From Chlamydiota bacterium (GTDB lineage Bacteria; Chlamydiota; Chlamydiia; Chlamydiales; SM23-39), in contig JAJFMM010000196.1 of the NCBI GenBank assembly GCA_021772165.1, positions 1 through 14,760 of the forward strand: a stretch of DNA of 14,760 nt, in the 5' to 3' direction. A program made the position numbers and the translations under genes. Shown in pieces: positions 6,435-13,447 of the stretch (the first letter of the stretch is position 1; every line of letters starts with the position of its first letter). The notes under the pieces are model-generated. The model searched no databases. It worked only from the letters and a program-made list of their open reading frames with translations, and was not told the DNA's origin.

Positions 6435-6931
6435 TAAGAATTAATGGGAAGTCCTAATCGAGCGAGAAGAAAACGAAAAACAAGGAGGGGATGACAGATC
6501 AGATGTTTAAAAAGCGTCTGGTAGTTGACGCTTTTGAGTGGTTTGAGTGCGGCAGGCTCAAGTGCTGCATGTGCATCTTGGATCCACTCTAGATAGGGCG
6601 GTGGCATCGCTGGCAGCTGATCGAGGGGAAAGAAGCGCACACCGCGCGTCTCGGATGAGAGCGTGGGATTGCCGCTGAGAATAGCGCATTCGTAGAGAAA
6701 GGTTGAGCGAGCGAGGCGATTGATCGGGACATAAGAGCCCGCAAGTCGTACAATTTTGACACGAAAACCAGTTTCTTCCAAAATCTCGCGTACAACGGCT
6801 GTATCGGGCGCTTCGTTGGGATCGATTCCGCCTCCGGGAAGAACCCAGACGGGTACATCTCGACGCAAGATAAGAAGTACTTGGCTCCGATCCTCGTTAA
6901 AGAGGGCACCGGCGACACTTTCAGGGATCAT
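6434..6931 (-). CDS. Nudix hydrolase
   Basis: 165 residues. The full Nudix box GX5EX7REUXEEXGU is present at residues 34-56, with E40, R48, E49, E52, E53 and the final GF. The box runs GGIDPNE, then seven residues, then REILEETGF. These glutamates bind Mg2+ and catalyse hydrolysis of a nucleoside diphosphate linked to another moiety; the substrate cannot be assigned from the box alone. The opening MIPESVAGALFNEDRSQVLL is a normal first Nudix strand, so the start must be close to the ATG at 6931. No ribosome binding site precedes it, but TATACT lies 7 bases upstream (6944-6939), which would give a very short leader. The C-terminal 30 residues (KHLICHPLLVFRFLLARLGL) are basic and hydrophobic and might touch the membrane. 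Its ATG overlaps the ATG of the divergent lipoprotein gene. Confidence 0.88.
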   Translation of the reverse strand: MIPESVAGALFNEDRSQVLLILRRDVPVWVLPGGGIDPNEAPDTAVVREILEETGFRVKIVRLAGSYVPINRLARSTFLYECAILSGNPTLSSETRGVRFFPLDQLPAMPPPYLEWIQDAHAALEPAALKPLKSVNYQTLFKHLICHPLLVFRFLLARLGLPINS

Positions 6932-7355
6932 GACAAGAAGTATATACTGTATCTGTTTTGCTCTTCTCCTCTTTTTTTCTGCTGGCTGCTATCGAAAGCA
7001 TCTCTATGTCCAGCAAGAGTGGGTCGATCGAGATTTCCTAGCCAGCTCGCATGTCAATACGCCCGATCCGCGCCAGTGCGATCCGCCTGAGGGGCAGAGG
7101 CTGCTCATCGCTTGGCAGTTTCCTCGCAGCTACTACTCTCGTGGGCTAACAATTGTTGCGACGGTGCGTTTTTGGGACGACACGCAGGTAGTTGAAGAGG
7201 TGCCTGTGATTCGAAAGCACGGTTACAAGGCGCTCTTTTTCTCTAAGAAGAGAATCTTGACGTATCGTGTGGATGTCGTCACTCCGGAAGGGGAGCTGTT
7301 AGAGACGTGGAAGCATCAGTTCTGGACTGAACTCATTGACGTTGGCAGGGAATAA
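6930..7355 (+). CDS. Small putative lipoprotein
   Basis: 141 residues from ATG 6930, with AGGG at 6923-6926, close for a ribosome binding site. The frame is open further upstream, but that stretch lies opposite the Nudix gene, and only from 6930 does the protein begin with a lipoprotein signal: MTRSIYCIC, a hydrophobic core, then FFSAGC with the lipidated cysteine at residue 20. The mature part (about 120 residues) has alternating hydrophobic strands such as LLIAWQFPRSYYSRGLTIVA and ILTYRVDVVTPEGELLETW, suggesting a small beta-sandwich anchored in a membrane and facing the periplasm. I do not recognise the family; a conserved chlamydial lipoprotein is the likeliest description. Its 3' end overlaps the convergent DAHP synthase gene by 40 bases. 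Confidence 0.75.
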   Translation: MTRSIYCICFALLLFFSAGCYRKHLYVQQEWVDRDFLASSHVNTPDPRQCDPPEGQRLLIAWQFPRSYYSRGLTIVATVRFWDDTQVVEEVPVIRKHGYKALFFSKKRILTYRVDVVTPEGELLETWKHQFWTELIDVGRE

Positions 7356-8341
7356 GCGAGTAGCTCTTCTGTCTCTTCCCAGCCGAGACAGGAATCGGTG
7401 ATCGACAAGCCGTAGCTAAGAGATTGAGGATCTTCGGAGTGACGCTGGTTGCCCGATACAAGATGGCTCTCTAGCATCACGCCCACAATGCCTTTCGTTC
7501 CGGCTTCTACCTGGCGCATGACGTCGTGAAACACGTCGGGTTGACGCGTATGATCTTTTCCGCTGTTGCCGTGGGAGCAGTCGATGAGAACGCGCGGCTC
7601 AAGGTTCTGCTCGCGTAGATCTGTTAAAGCTCTTTGAATCGAGTGCTTATCGTAATTCGGCCCAGTTTCAGAGCCTCTCAATACAAGGTGCGTCCAGGGA
7701 TTGCCGTGTGAGCGCAGCGCCGAGATGGAGCCTGCGTCGTTGATGCCAAAGTAGACGTGCGGGCCTCTCGCATTGTAGATCCCATGGAGTGCTGCATTGA
7801 TCTCTCCGTAGACGCTATTTTTGAAGCCAACGGGAAAGGGGAGTGATGAGGCTAATTGGCGATGTGGCTGCGATGCCGAGGTGCGAGCGCCGATGAATCC
7901 CCACGTGATCAGATCGTCAAAATAGGGCGCAATGAGCGGGTCGAGAAATTCTGTCGCCGTCGGGATCTCCATCTGCGCCAGGGTGAGCAGTAGTGAGCGC
8001 GCCTGTCTCAGTCCCTTGACCACATTGTCGCTGCCGTCGAGGTCGGGGTCGTAGATCATTCCTTTCCAGCCCGCGCGTGTCCGCGGCTTTTCACAAAAGA
8101 CGCGCATCACCGGAAAAAAGGAGGGATCCATTTCCGCGGAGAGTCCTTTGAGGCGAGTCGCGTAGTCGAGGGCAGAGTCGATGTCATGGATCGAGCAGGG
8201 CCCCAGGATGCAGGCGAGGCGTCTCTCTTTTTGCTCTAAAATGCGCATCGCGCATCCTCTAGAAGAGGCGATAAACTGCCGCTCCTTTTCAGACAGGGGC
8301 ATTTCGCGTTTCAAAACAGCGGGAGAGGGGATAGGTGTCAT
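7316..8341 (-). CDS. aroG: 3-deoxy-7-phosphoheptulonate (DAHP) synthase, AroF/G/H type
   Basis: 341 residues against 350 for E. coli AroG, slightly short at the N-terminus. It condenses phosphoenolpyruvate with erythrose 4-phosphate, the first step of the shikimate route to aromatic amino acids, in the cytosol. Motifs in order: GPCSIHD (47-53) with metal ligand C49, EKPRTRAGWKG (84-94), GARTSASQPHRQLASSL (151-167), GFKN (172-175), LRGSETGPNYD (221-231), DCSHGNSGKD (254-263) with H257, GVMLESHLVSGNQ (287-299) with E291, and SITDSCLGWEE (313-323) with D316. All four metal ligands are thus in place. The gene starts 25 bases after the stop of the last permease gene, so it is the 3' gene of the tyrP operon. 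The ribosome binding site is poor. Which aromatic amino acid inhibits it cannot be told. Confidence 0.95.
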   Translation of the reverse strand: MTPIPSPAVLKREMPLSEKERQFIASSRGCAMRILEQKERRLACILGPCSIHDIDSALDYATRLKGLSAEMDPSFFPVMRVFCEKPRTRAGWKGMIYDPDLDGSDNVVKGLRQARSLLLTLAQMEIPTATEFLDPLIAPYFDDLITWGFIGARTSASQPHRQLASSLPFPVGFKNSVYGEINAALHGIYNARGPHVYFGINDAGSISALRSHGNPWTHLVLRGSETGPNYDKHSIQRALTDLREQNLEPRVLIDCSHGNSGKDHTRQPDVFHDVMRQVEAGTKGIVGVMLESHLVSGNQRHSEDPQSLSYGLSITDSCLGWEETEELLAYSLPTSMSSVQN

Positions 8342-8366
8342 AGCTTAGCTATGCTAGCCTATTTTG

Positions 8367-9554
8367 TTAATTTGCCTCAGTGAAAATCATAATCAAGAGG
8401 ATAAACAGGATGAAAAGAAAGAGCAGAAGGAGTGATATCTTGCCTCCTCTGACAAATTCAAACTGTCTGGAATGCTTGTAGATATAGCGTCCGGACCAGA
8501 CGAAAAGAATGGGAAAAAGTCCTAAAAGAAGAATGACTCCAATGCCTCCTGCATATCTGAGCGCCGAGATGAAAATGGTGGGATCCGCAAAGACTAAGAT
8601 CAGTGGGACTCCAATGGCGAGCAGCAGTAGCAAGTGGCGTTTGACTCCCTTTTTTTTCCATTTCAGTCCATCTGCCCAGAAATCAAAAAGAGAGATGGAG
8701 ATCGCTACAAAAGAGGTGGAGGTCGCAAAAAAGGCAAACCCATCAGAGAGGTAAGAGAGAGCGTTGCTTTGTAGAGCTGATTGCATTGGAGTAATTGCAC
8801 TCTGTCCTGATTTCAATGCAGAATAGAGCGCCTCCGGCGGCACAATACCAAGTACTAAAAATTCCCAGATCAGATAAAGCGTCAGCGGAATCAGCGTGCC
8901 GATCCAGATCGCTTTGCTCGTTGCTTTGGGGTCTCTGTCCATATAGTTATAAAGCGTGGGTATCAGATTCTGAAACCCGAAGGCGGTCAGGATGACAGGA
9001 AGCGAGGGCCAGATAGCAGACCATTCGTGGCGTTTGACCAAGCTTAGATCGACGTGTGGGATCGCTATGAAAAAGAAAAGTAGGTAGGTGATCACAACAC
9101 CTGTCATCAGTACGCCGTTGACGCGACTCGCTGTGCCCGTGCCTAAGTATACAACCGGTGCGAACAGTGCGACATAGATCATCGTAGAGATGGACTTGGG
9201 TAGATGACCCTTGGCAAACAGAAAGATAGACTGCTCTCCTGCCGCGATGTGCGCGGTCATGAGGCAGTAGAAAAGAAAGAGATAGAGAATCCAGCAGATG
9301 ACTGCGCCCTTGTTTCCAAGCAGATGTTTGGAGATCGAAATCATATTCGATTCTTTGGGCATCCAAACGCACGCTTCCAGAATGAGTCTGGCAAAAGAGA
9401 CCATGATGAACCAGCAGATGAGATAGATCACAAACGAGGGGAAAAAACCGCTGGCAGCTGTCACGACAGGCAGCGCCAACATGCCGACTCCGATACTCAT
9501 ACCGGCTACGAGGAGAGATCCTCCAAGAAGGTGATGCTTTGCAAACATGTTCAT
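8367..9554 (-). CDS. tyrP: Aromatic amino acid (Tyr/Trp) permease, third in the operon
   Basis: 395 residues, highly hydrophobic throughout, of the HAAAP family (TyrP/Mtr type, APC superfamily). It opens with KHHLLGGSLLVAGMSIGVGM, the glycine-rich first helix typical of these carriers, and keeps QNLIPTLYNYMDRD in the middle and DPTIFISALRYAGGIG near the end. Family members import tyrosine or tryptophan with protons across the inner membrane and have 11 helices. By hand alignment it is about 77% identical to the neighbour upstream (303 of 393 positions), so the two come from a fairly recent duplication. Only 5 bases separate it from that gene, with a weak TAGG site. Chlamydia species also carry neighbouring tyrP copies. 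Substrate preference (Tyr, Trp or Phe) cannot be read from sequence. Confidence 0.93.
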   Translation of the reverse strand: MNMFAKHHLLGGSLLVAGMSIGVGMLALPVVTAASGFFPSFVIYLICWFIMVSFARLILEACVWMPKESNMISISKHLLGNKGAVICWILYLFLFYCLMTAHIAAGEQSIFLFAKGHLPKSISTMIYVALFAPVVYLGTGTASRVNGVLMTGVVITYLLFFFIAIPHVDLSLVKRHEWSAIWPSLPVILTAFGFQNLIPTLYNYMDRDPKATSKAIWIGTLIPLTLYLIWEFLVLGIVPPEALYSALKSGQSAITPMQSALQSNALSYLSDGFAFFATSTSFVAISISLFDFWADGLKWKKKGVKRHLLLLLAIGVPLILVFADPTIFISALRYAGGIGVILLLGLFPILFVWSGRYIYKHSRQFEFVRGGKISLLLLFLFILFILLIMIFTEAN

Positions 9555-9559
9555 GGGGC

Positions 9560-10741
9560 CTACTCAGTAAAAATCATAATGGCCAGGATAAACAGGATGA
9601 AAAGGAAGAGCAGCAGCAGCGACACCTTGCCCCCTTTTACGAACTCGAATTTCCTGGAGTGTTGATGGATATAGCGTCCGGACCAGACAAAAAGAACGGG
9701 AAGAAGTCCGAATAGAAGAATCATTCCGATGCCGCCCGCATATCTCAGGGCTGTGATGAAAATCGTAGGGTCGAAAAAGACCAGCAGCAGAGGTATGCCG
9801 AAAACAAGCACCAGCAGCCAGTTTTTCTTCTCACCTCGTTTTTTCCACTTGAGTCCATCTGCCCAGAAATCGAGAAAGGCGAGGGAGATGCCCACAAAAG
9901 AGGCGGAGGTGGCAAAGAAGGCAAAAGCGTCCGAGACAAGAGAGACGGTGCCGCTCTGCAAGGCATGTTGTAGAGGGATGATCGCGCTTTGACCGGACTT
10001 TAAGGCGGCGAACAGATTCTCAGGCAGAATGATCCCCAAGATAAGAAATTCCCAGACTATGTAGAGCACCAGCGGTATCAGGGTGCCGATCCAGATCGCT
10101 TTGCGGATCACTTTGTGATCACGGTCCATATAGTTATAGAGTGTGGGGACCAGATTCTGAAAACCAAAGGCGGTCAGGATGACGGGAAGAGATGGCCAGA
10201 TAGCAGACCAGTTTTCTCGTGCCAGAAGAGTCGGCTCTACGTGTCGAATCGCCAGAAAGAAGAAGATCAGATAGGTGATCACGACACCTGTCATGAGCAG
10301 ACCATTGATTCGACTCGCAGCGCCTGTGCCGAGGTAGATGACCGGAACAAAAAGAGCGACGTAGAGCAGAGAGGCTACGTGGCGGGGTAGATGACCTTGG
10401 GCTAGCTGAGAGAGTGACTGTTCTCCTGCCGCGATGTGCGCGGTCATGAGGCAGTAGAAAAGAAAGAGATAGAGAACCCAGCAGAAGGCAGCGCCCTGGT
10501 TTCCAAGCAGATGTCTCGAGATCGAAATCATGTTCGCATCTTTAGGCATCCAGAGACACGCTTCTAAAATCAGCCTGGCAAAGGAGACCATGATGAACCA
10601 GCAGATGAGGTAGATCACAAAAGAGGGGATGAAGCCGCCGGCTGCCGTCACAACAGGCAGGGCGAGCATGCCGACTCCGATACTCATACCGGCTACAAGA
10701 AGAGAGCCGCCTAAAAGATGATGCTTTGCAAGTGGATTCAT
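9560..10741 (-). CDS. tyrP: Aromatic amino acid (Tyr/Trp) permease, second in the operon
   Basis: 393 residues from the ATG at 10741. An in-frame TTG one codon earlier is possible, but AGGAG at 10750-10746 is spaced for the ATG and would be too close to the TTG, and the ATG aligns with the start of the downstream copy. The ATG shares one base with the stop of the upstream permease (TGATG), the signature of translational coupling. The protein has the same HAAAP layout as its neighbour, with identical stretches such as FVIYLICWFIMVSFARLILE (41-60) and the same YNYMDRD core. Differences cluster in loops and in residues 111-126 (between membrane segments) and 171-187, which could tune substrate choice or regulation. 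The gene is intact. Confidence 0.93.
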   Translation of the reverse strand: MNPLAKHHLLGGSLLVAGMSIGVGMLALPVVTAAGGFIPSFVIYLICWFIMVSFARLILEACLWMPKDANMISISRHLLGNQGAAFCWVLYLFLFYCLMTAHIAAGEQSLSQLAQGHLPRHVASLLYVALFVPVIYLGTGAASRINGLLMTGVVITYLIFFFLAIRHVEPTLLARENWSAIWPSLPVILTAFGFQNLVPTLYNYMDRDHKVIRKAIWIGTLIPLVLYIVWEFLILGIILPENLFAALKSGQSAIIPLQHALQSGTVSLVSDAFAFFATSASFVGISLAFLDFWADGLKWKKRGEKKNWLLVLVFGIPLLLVFFDPTIFITALRYAGGIGMILLFGLLPVLFVWSGRYIHQHSRKFEFVKGGKVSLLLLFLFILFILAIMIFTE

Positions 10742-11931
10742 CAAACTCCTGTAAATGGAATGATATGCTTAATCAGCAAAACAGCCAGAGAGGCCAAAAC
10801 GATGAGAGTCAATCCGACCTTCCCTCCCGGCAGAAGCTGAGGTGTGATTTCGCGGTATTTATAGTAGCGCCCCACCCAGACAAAGAGAACGGGGAAAATA
10901 CCAAGTAGAAGGCTAGCGCCTACTTCTCCGCCCAAGTTGAGTGCCTCAATGAACACGTCGGGATAGCTCAAAGCAAACATCAGCGGAAGAGCGAAAACAA
11001 TCCCAATCAGAATCACTCCTTGTGAGCCCTTTTTTTCCCAATGCAGAGAGTCGGCCCAGAAGTCAAAAAAGGAGATGGAGACGCCGAGAAAAGAGGTGCT
11101 GATCGCTAAGATCGCAAATTCTTGCGCAATGCCGGAGATCAGACGATTTTGTAGGATCTCTTCTAAAGCATGGATTGAGCTGCCTCCTGCCATAAGCGTC
11201 TTGAAGAGCTCCTGGCCCGGAACAATTCCAAGAATCATCAGATTCCAAAGCGTATATAAAATAAAAATAGATGTAGAGCCGATCCAGATCGCCTTCTTCA
11301 TGGCAAACGTATCGCCGTCCAGATAGTTGTAAAGGGGCGGGATGATGAACTGAAATGCGAAGGCGAAAAGAACAACCGGAACAGCCGGCCAAGCATTCAT
11401 CCATCTCTGCTCGACGAGAAGGTCGGGCTGTATCTCGTGAAACGTGCTGAGAATAAAAAGCAGAAACGTAAAAGACAGCGCCCCGACGATCACTCTGTTG
11501 AGAAAGTCAGACGCTTTCATGCTGGAATAGACAAAGGCGCAAAAAATAGCCGTATAAAAGATAGAGGCTAGAGAGTGAGAGAACATGTGACTGAATAGTG
11601 CAGAGATTGTATTGCCCGCGGCAGAGATATGAGCCGTCATACCGCAATAGAAAAAAATGGAGTAGAAGAGCCAGCAGAAAAAGGCACCTTTTTTCCCCAC
11701 GAGATTCCGAGCAATCGTCATGAAGTTCGCGCCGCGAGGCATCCAAGTACAAGCCTCTAACAGCAGTCTTGCGCAGCAGACCGTGTAGATCCAGCAGAGA
11801 GCGAGCACCAGCATCGCCGGGATAAAGCCGCCGGCGCCTTGCGTAATCGGCAACCCAAACATGCCAACGCCGATGATCGTGCCCATGATGAGCATCGAAG
11901 AGCCAATAATCTTTTTTGTCGGTTGAGGCAA
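10741..11931 (-). CDS. tyrP: Aromatic amino acid (Tyr/Trp) permease, first in the operon, divergent copy
   Basis: 396 residues from a TTG start preceded by GGAGAG at 11940-11935. The start fits the family: about ten residues precede the first helix, IGSSMLIMGTIIGVGMFGLP. It is clearly the same HAAAP permease family as the two downstream genes (GAGGFIPAM, YNYLDGD in place of YNYMDRD, SFFDFWADSLHWEKKG, LFVWVGRY), but shares far fewer residues with either than they share with each other, so it split off earlier and may carry a different aromatic amino acid. It is the promoter-proximal gene of the operon. The 79 bases before it are shared with the divergent symporter gene, and I see no clear -35/-10 pair in them. 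Confidence 0.92.
   Translation of the reverse strand: MPQPTKKIIGSSMLIMGTIIGVGMFGLPITQGAGGFIPAMLVLALCWIYTVCCARLLLEACTWMPRGANFMTIARNLVGKKGAFFCWLFYSIFFYCGMTAHISAAGNTISALFSHMFSHSLASIFYTAIFCAFVYSSMKASDFLNRVIVGALSFTFLLFILSTFHEIQPDLLVEQRWMNAWPAVPVVLFAFAFQFIIPPLYNYLDGDTFAMKKAIWIGSTSIFILYTLWNLMILGIVPGQELFKTLMAGGSSIHALEEILQNRLISGIAQEFAILAISTSFLGVSISFFDFWADSLHWEKKGSQGVILIGIVFALPLMFALSYPDVFIEALNLGGEVGASLLLGIFPVLFVWVGRYYKYREITPQLLPGGKVGLTLIVLASLAVLLIKHIIPFTGV
10746..10750 (-). promoter_or_regulatory. Ribosome binding site AGGAG deciding the second permease start
   Basis: The minus strand reads AGGAG, TTTG, ATG, so the site lies 4 bases before the ATG at 10741. It lies within the last codons of the upstream permease gene, whose stop TGA overlaps this ATG by one base; the spacing argues against the TTG one codon earlier. 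Confidence 0.75.
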
Positions 11932-12010
11932 AATCTCTCCATTCTATTTGCTCTTAGCAGATGAGCTCTCTCTCCGTCCAGAAAAAATATAGGAGGAAAA
12001 GCTTCCCTAC

Positions 12011-13396
12011 ATGTATCCTCGCTCGAACCTCATGAACGAATTACTTCAACAAATAGATCTTTTACTCTGGAATGGTTTTCTGATTTATCTCCTTTTAGGA
12101 GTGGGAATCTATTTTACCGTTCGATTGCGCGGCATGCAATTCCTCTATCTTCCCTATGCGCTAAAACTGGCATTTAGCCGTAGCAATAAGAATGCAGAAG
12201 GAGACATCAGCCAGTTTCAATCGCTGATGACCGCACTGGCCGCAACCATCGGCATTGGCAGCATTGCCGGCATGTCAACTGCCATCATGGCAGGTGGCCT
12301 GGGCGCGATTTTCTGGATGTGGGTAGTCGCCTTCATCGGAATGGCCACGAAATACGCAGAAGCGATTCTCGCCGTGAAGTACCGCAAACGCGATGCCAAT
12401 GGTAAGATGAGCGGCGGCCCCATGTACTACATCGAGCAGGGACTCGGCTGGAAAGGCCTCGCGAAGAGCTTTGCTATCGCGGGCGCACTATGCGCTTTTG
12501 CCGGAGGTAATCTCACCCAGTCGCATTCGATCGCCGCTGCCATGTATGAGATGTTTGCCATCCCGCACCTCTGGACAGGTGGAGGCGTGGCACTGTTTAC
12601 CGCGATCGTAATCCTCGGAGGCATCAAAAGCCTCGGCAGAGTCAATGCAGTGCTCGTTCCTGTCATGGCTCTCCTCTATATTACGGGAGGATTGATCATC
12701 TTAGGCTTGCATGCAGATCAGATTCCGGCGAGCTTTCTTCGGATCTTCCAAGGTGCTTTCAGTGGAGAGGCTGCCGTCGGCGGATTTCTAGGGGCGGGAG
12801 TTATGTCAGCCGTGCAGATGGGCATTGTCCGCGGGATCTCCTCGAATGAAGCAGGTCTCGGTAGCGCTCCCATTGCAGCAGCAGCTGCCAAAACGGATCT
12901 GCCCGGACGTCAGGCGCTCGTGTCGATGACCGGCGTGTTTCTCTCTAGCTTTGTGGTTTGCACCATCACAGTCCTGGTGATCTGCGTGACCGGAGTCTTT
13001 GGTTCTAAAGATGCCTCCGGCGCTCTATTAAATGGCGTGCCTCTTGTGATTCAGGCCTTCGAGACAACACTTCCCTATGGTGGTTGGATCGTCTCGATCG
13101 GCATTGTCCTCTTTGGCTACTCCACCATTCTAGGCTGGTCCTACTACGGGGAAAAATGCATGGAATATCTCTTTGGCCTCCGCGTCTTAATGCCCTATCG
13201 CCTGCTCTTTATAGCCGTGGCTTTTGTCGGCCCTCTGTTTAGCCTCGAGGTCGTCTGGTACCTCGTCGATATCATGAATGGCCTGATGGCTCTGCCGAAT
13301 CTAATCGGTCTATTCTTTCTAGCTCCTGTGGTCTTCAAGGAGAGCCATGCCTTTTTTCGGCAGGTCCGATACGAGAAACTCACCTCTTTTCATTGA
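12011..13396 (+). CDS. Sodium:alanine (glycine) symporter, AGCS family
   Basis: 461 residues, multi-spanning, the usual size of AGCS carriers, which import alanine, glycine or related small amino acids with sodium across the inner membrane. The family signature is matched fully at residues 95-110 (GGLGAIFWMWVVAFIG). Also seen are SLMTALAATIGIGSIAG (71-87), GGPMYYIEQGL (135-145) and the strongly conserved GISSNEAGLGSAPIAAAA (275-292). AGGAGG at 11991-11996 is 14 bases before the ATG at 12011, longer than ideal. The in-frame ATG at 12032 is an alternative start, but it lies farther from that site. The gene is divergent from the permease operon. Chlamydial genomes commonly carry such symporters (often labelled dagA). 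No terminator is seen in the 51 bases before the next gene, so read-through is possible. Confidence 0.94.
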   Translation: MYPRSNLMNELLQQIDLLLWNGFLIYLLLGVGIYFTVRLRGMQFLYLPYALKLAFSRSNKNAEGDISQFQSLMTALAATIGIGSIAGMSTAIMAGGLGAIFWMWVVAFIGMATKYAEAILAVKYRKRDANGKMSGGPMYYIEQGLGWKGLAKSFAIAGALCAFAGGNLTQSHSIAAAMYEMFAIPHLWTGGGVALFTAIVILGGIKSLGRVNAVLVPVMALLYITGGLIILGLHADQIPASFLRIFQGAFSGEAAVGGFLGAGVMSAVQMGIVRGISSNEAGLGSAPIAAAAAKTDLPGRQALVSMTGVFLSSFVVCTITVLVICVTGVFGSKDASGALLNGVPLVIQAFETTLPYGGWIVSIGIVLFGYSTILGWSYYGEKCMEYLFGLRVLMPYRLLFIAVAFVGPLFSLEVVWYLVDIMNGLMALPNLIGLFFLAPVVFKESHAFFRQVRYEKLTSFH

Positions 13397-13447
13397 CCTG
13401 TTTTTATATATATGCGAGTGTCCCAAGAAAAGTAGTGGGGCTTAAGT

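Noticed and set aside
6756..6929. 58-codon upstream extension of the lipoprotein gene
   Set aside because: It lies opposite the Nudix box and would place the lipoprotein signal in the middle of the protein.
9204..9665. 153-codon plus-strand frame opposite the permease genes
   Set aside because: It crosses the junction of two well-supported permease genes and reads as charged low-information sequence, as expected from the reverse of hydrophobic codons.
10742..10744. TTG start one codon before the second permease
   Set aside because: The AGGAG site is spaced for the ATG at 10741 and would be nearly adjacent to the TTG.
11932..12010. Promoters in the divergent gap between the permease operon and the symporter
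   Set aside because: Both genes should start here, but no -35/-10 pair with 16-18 base spacing could be found by eye, so no promoter is called.
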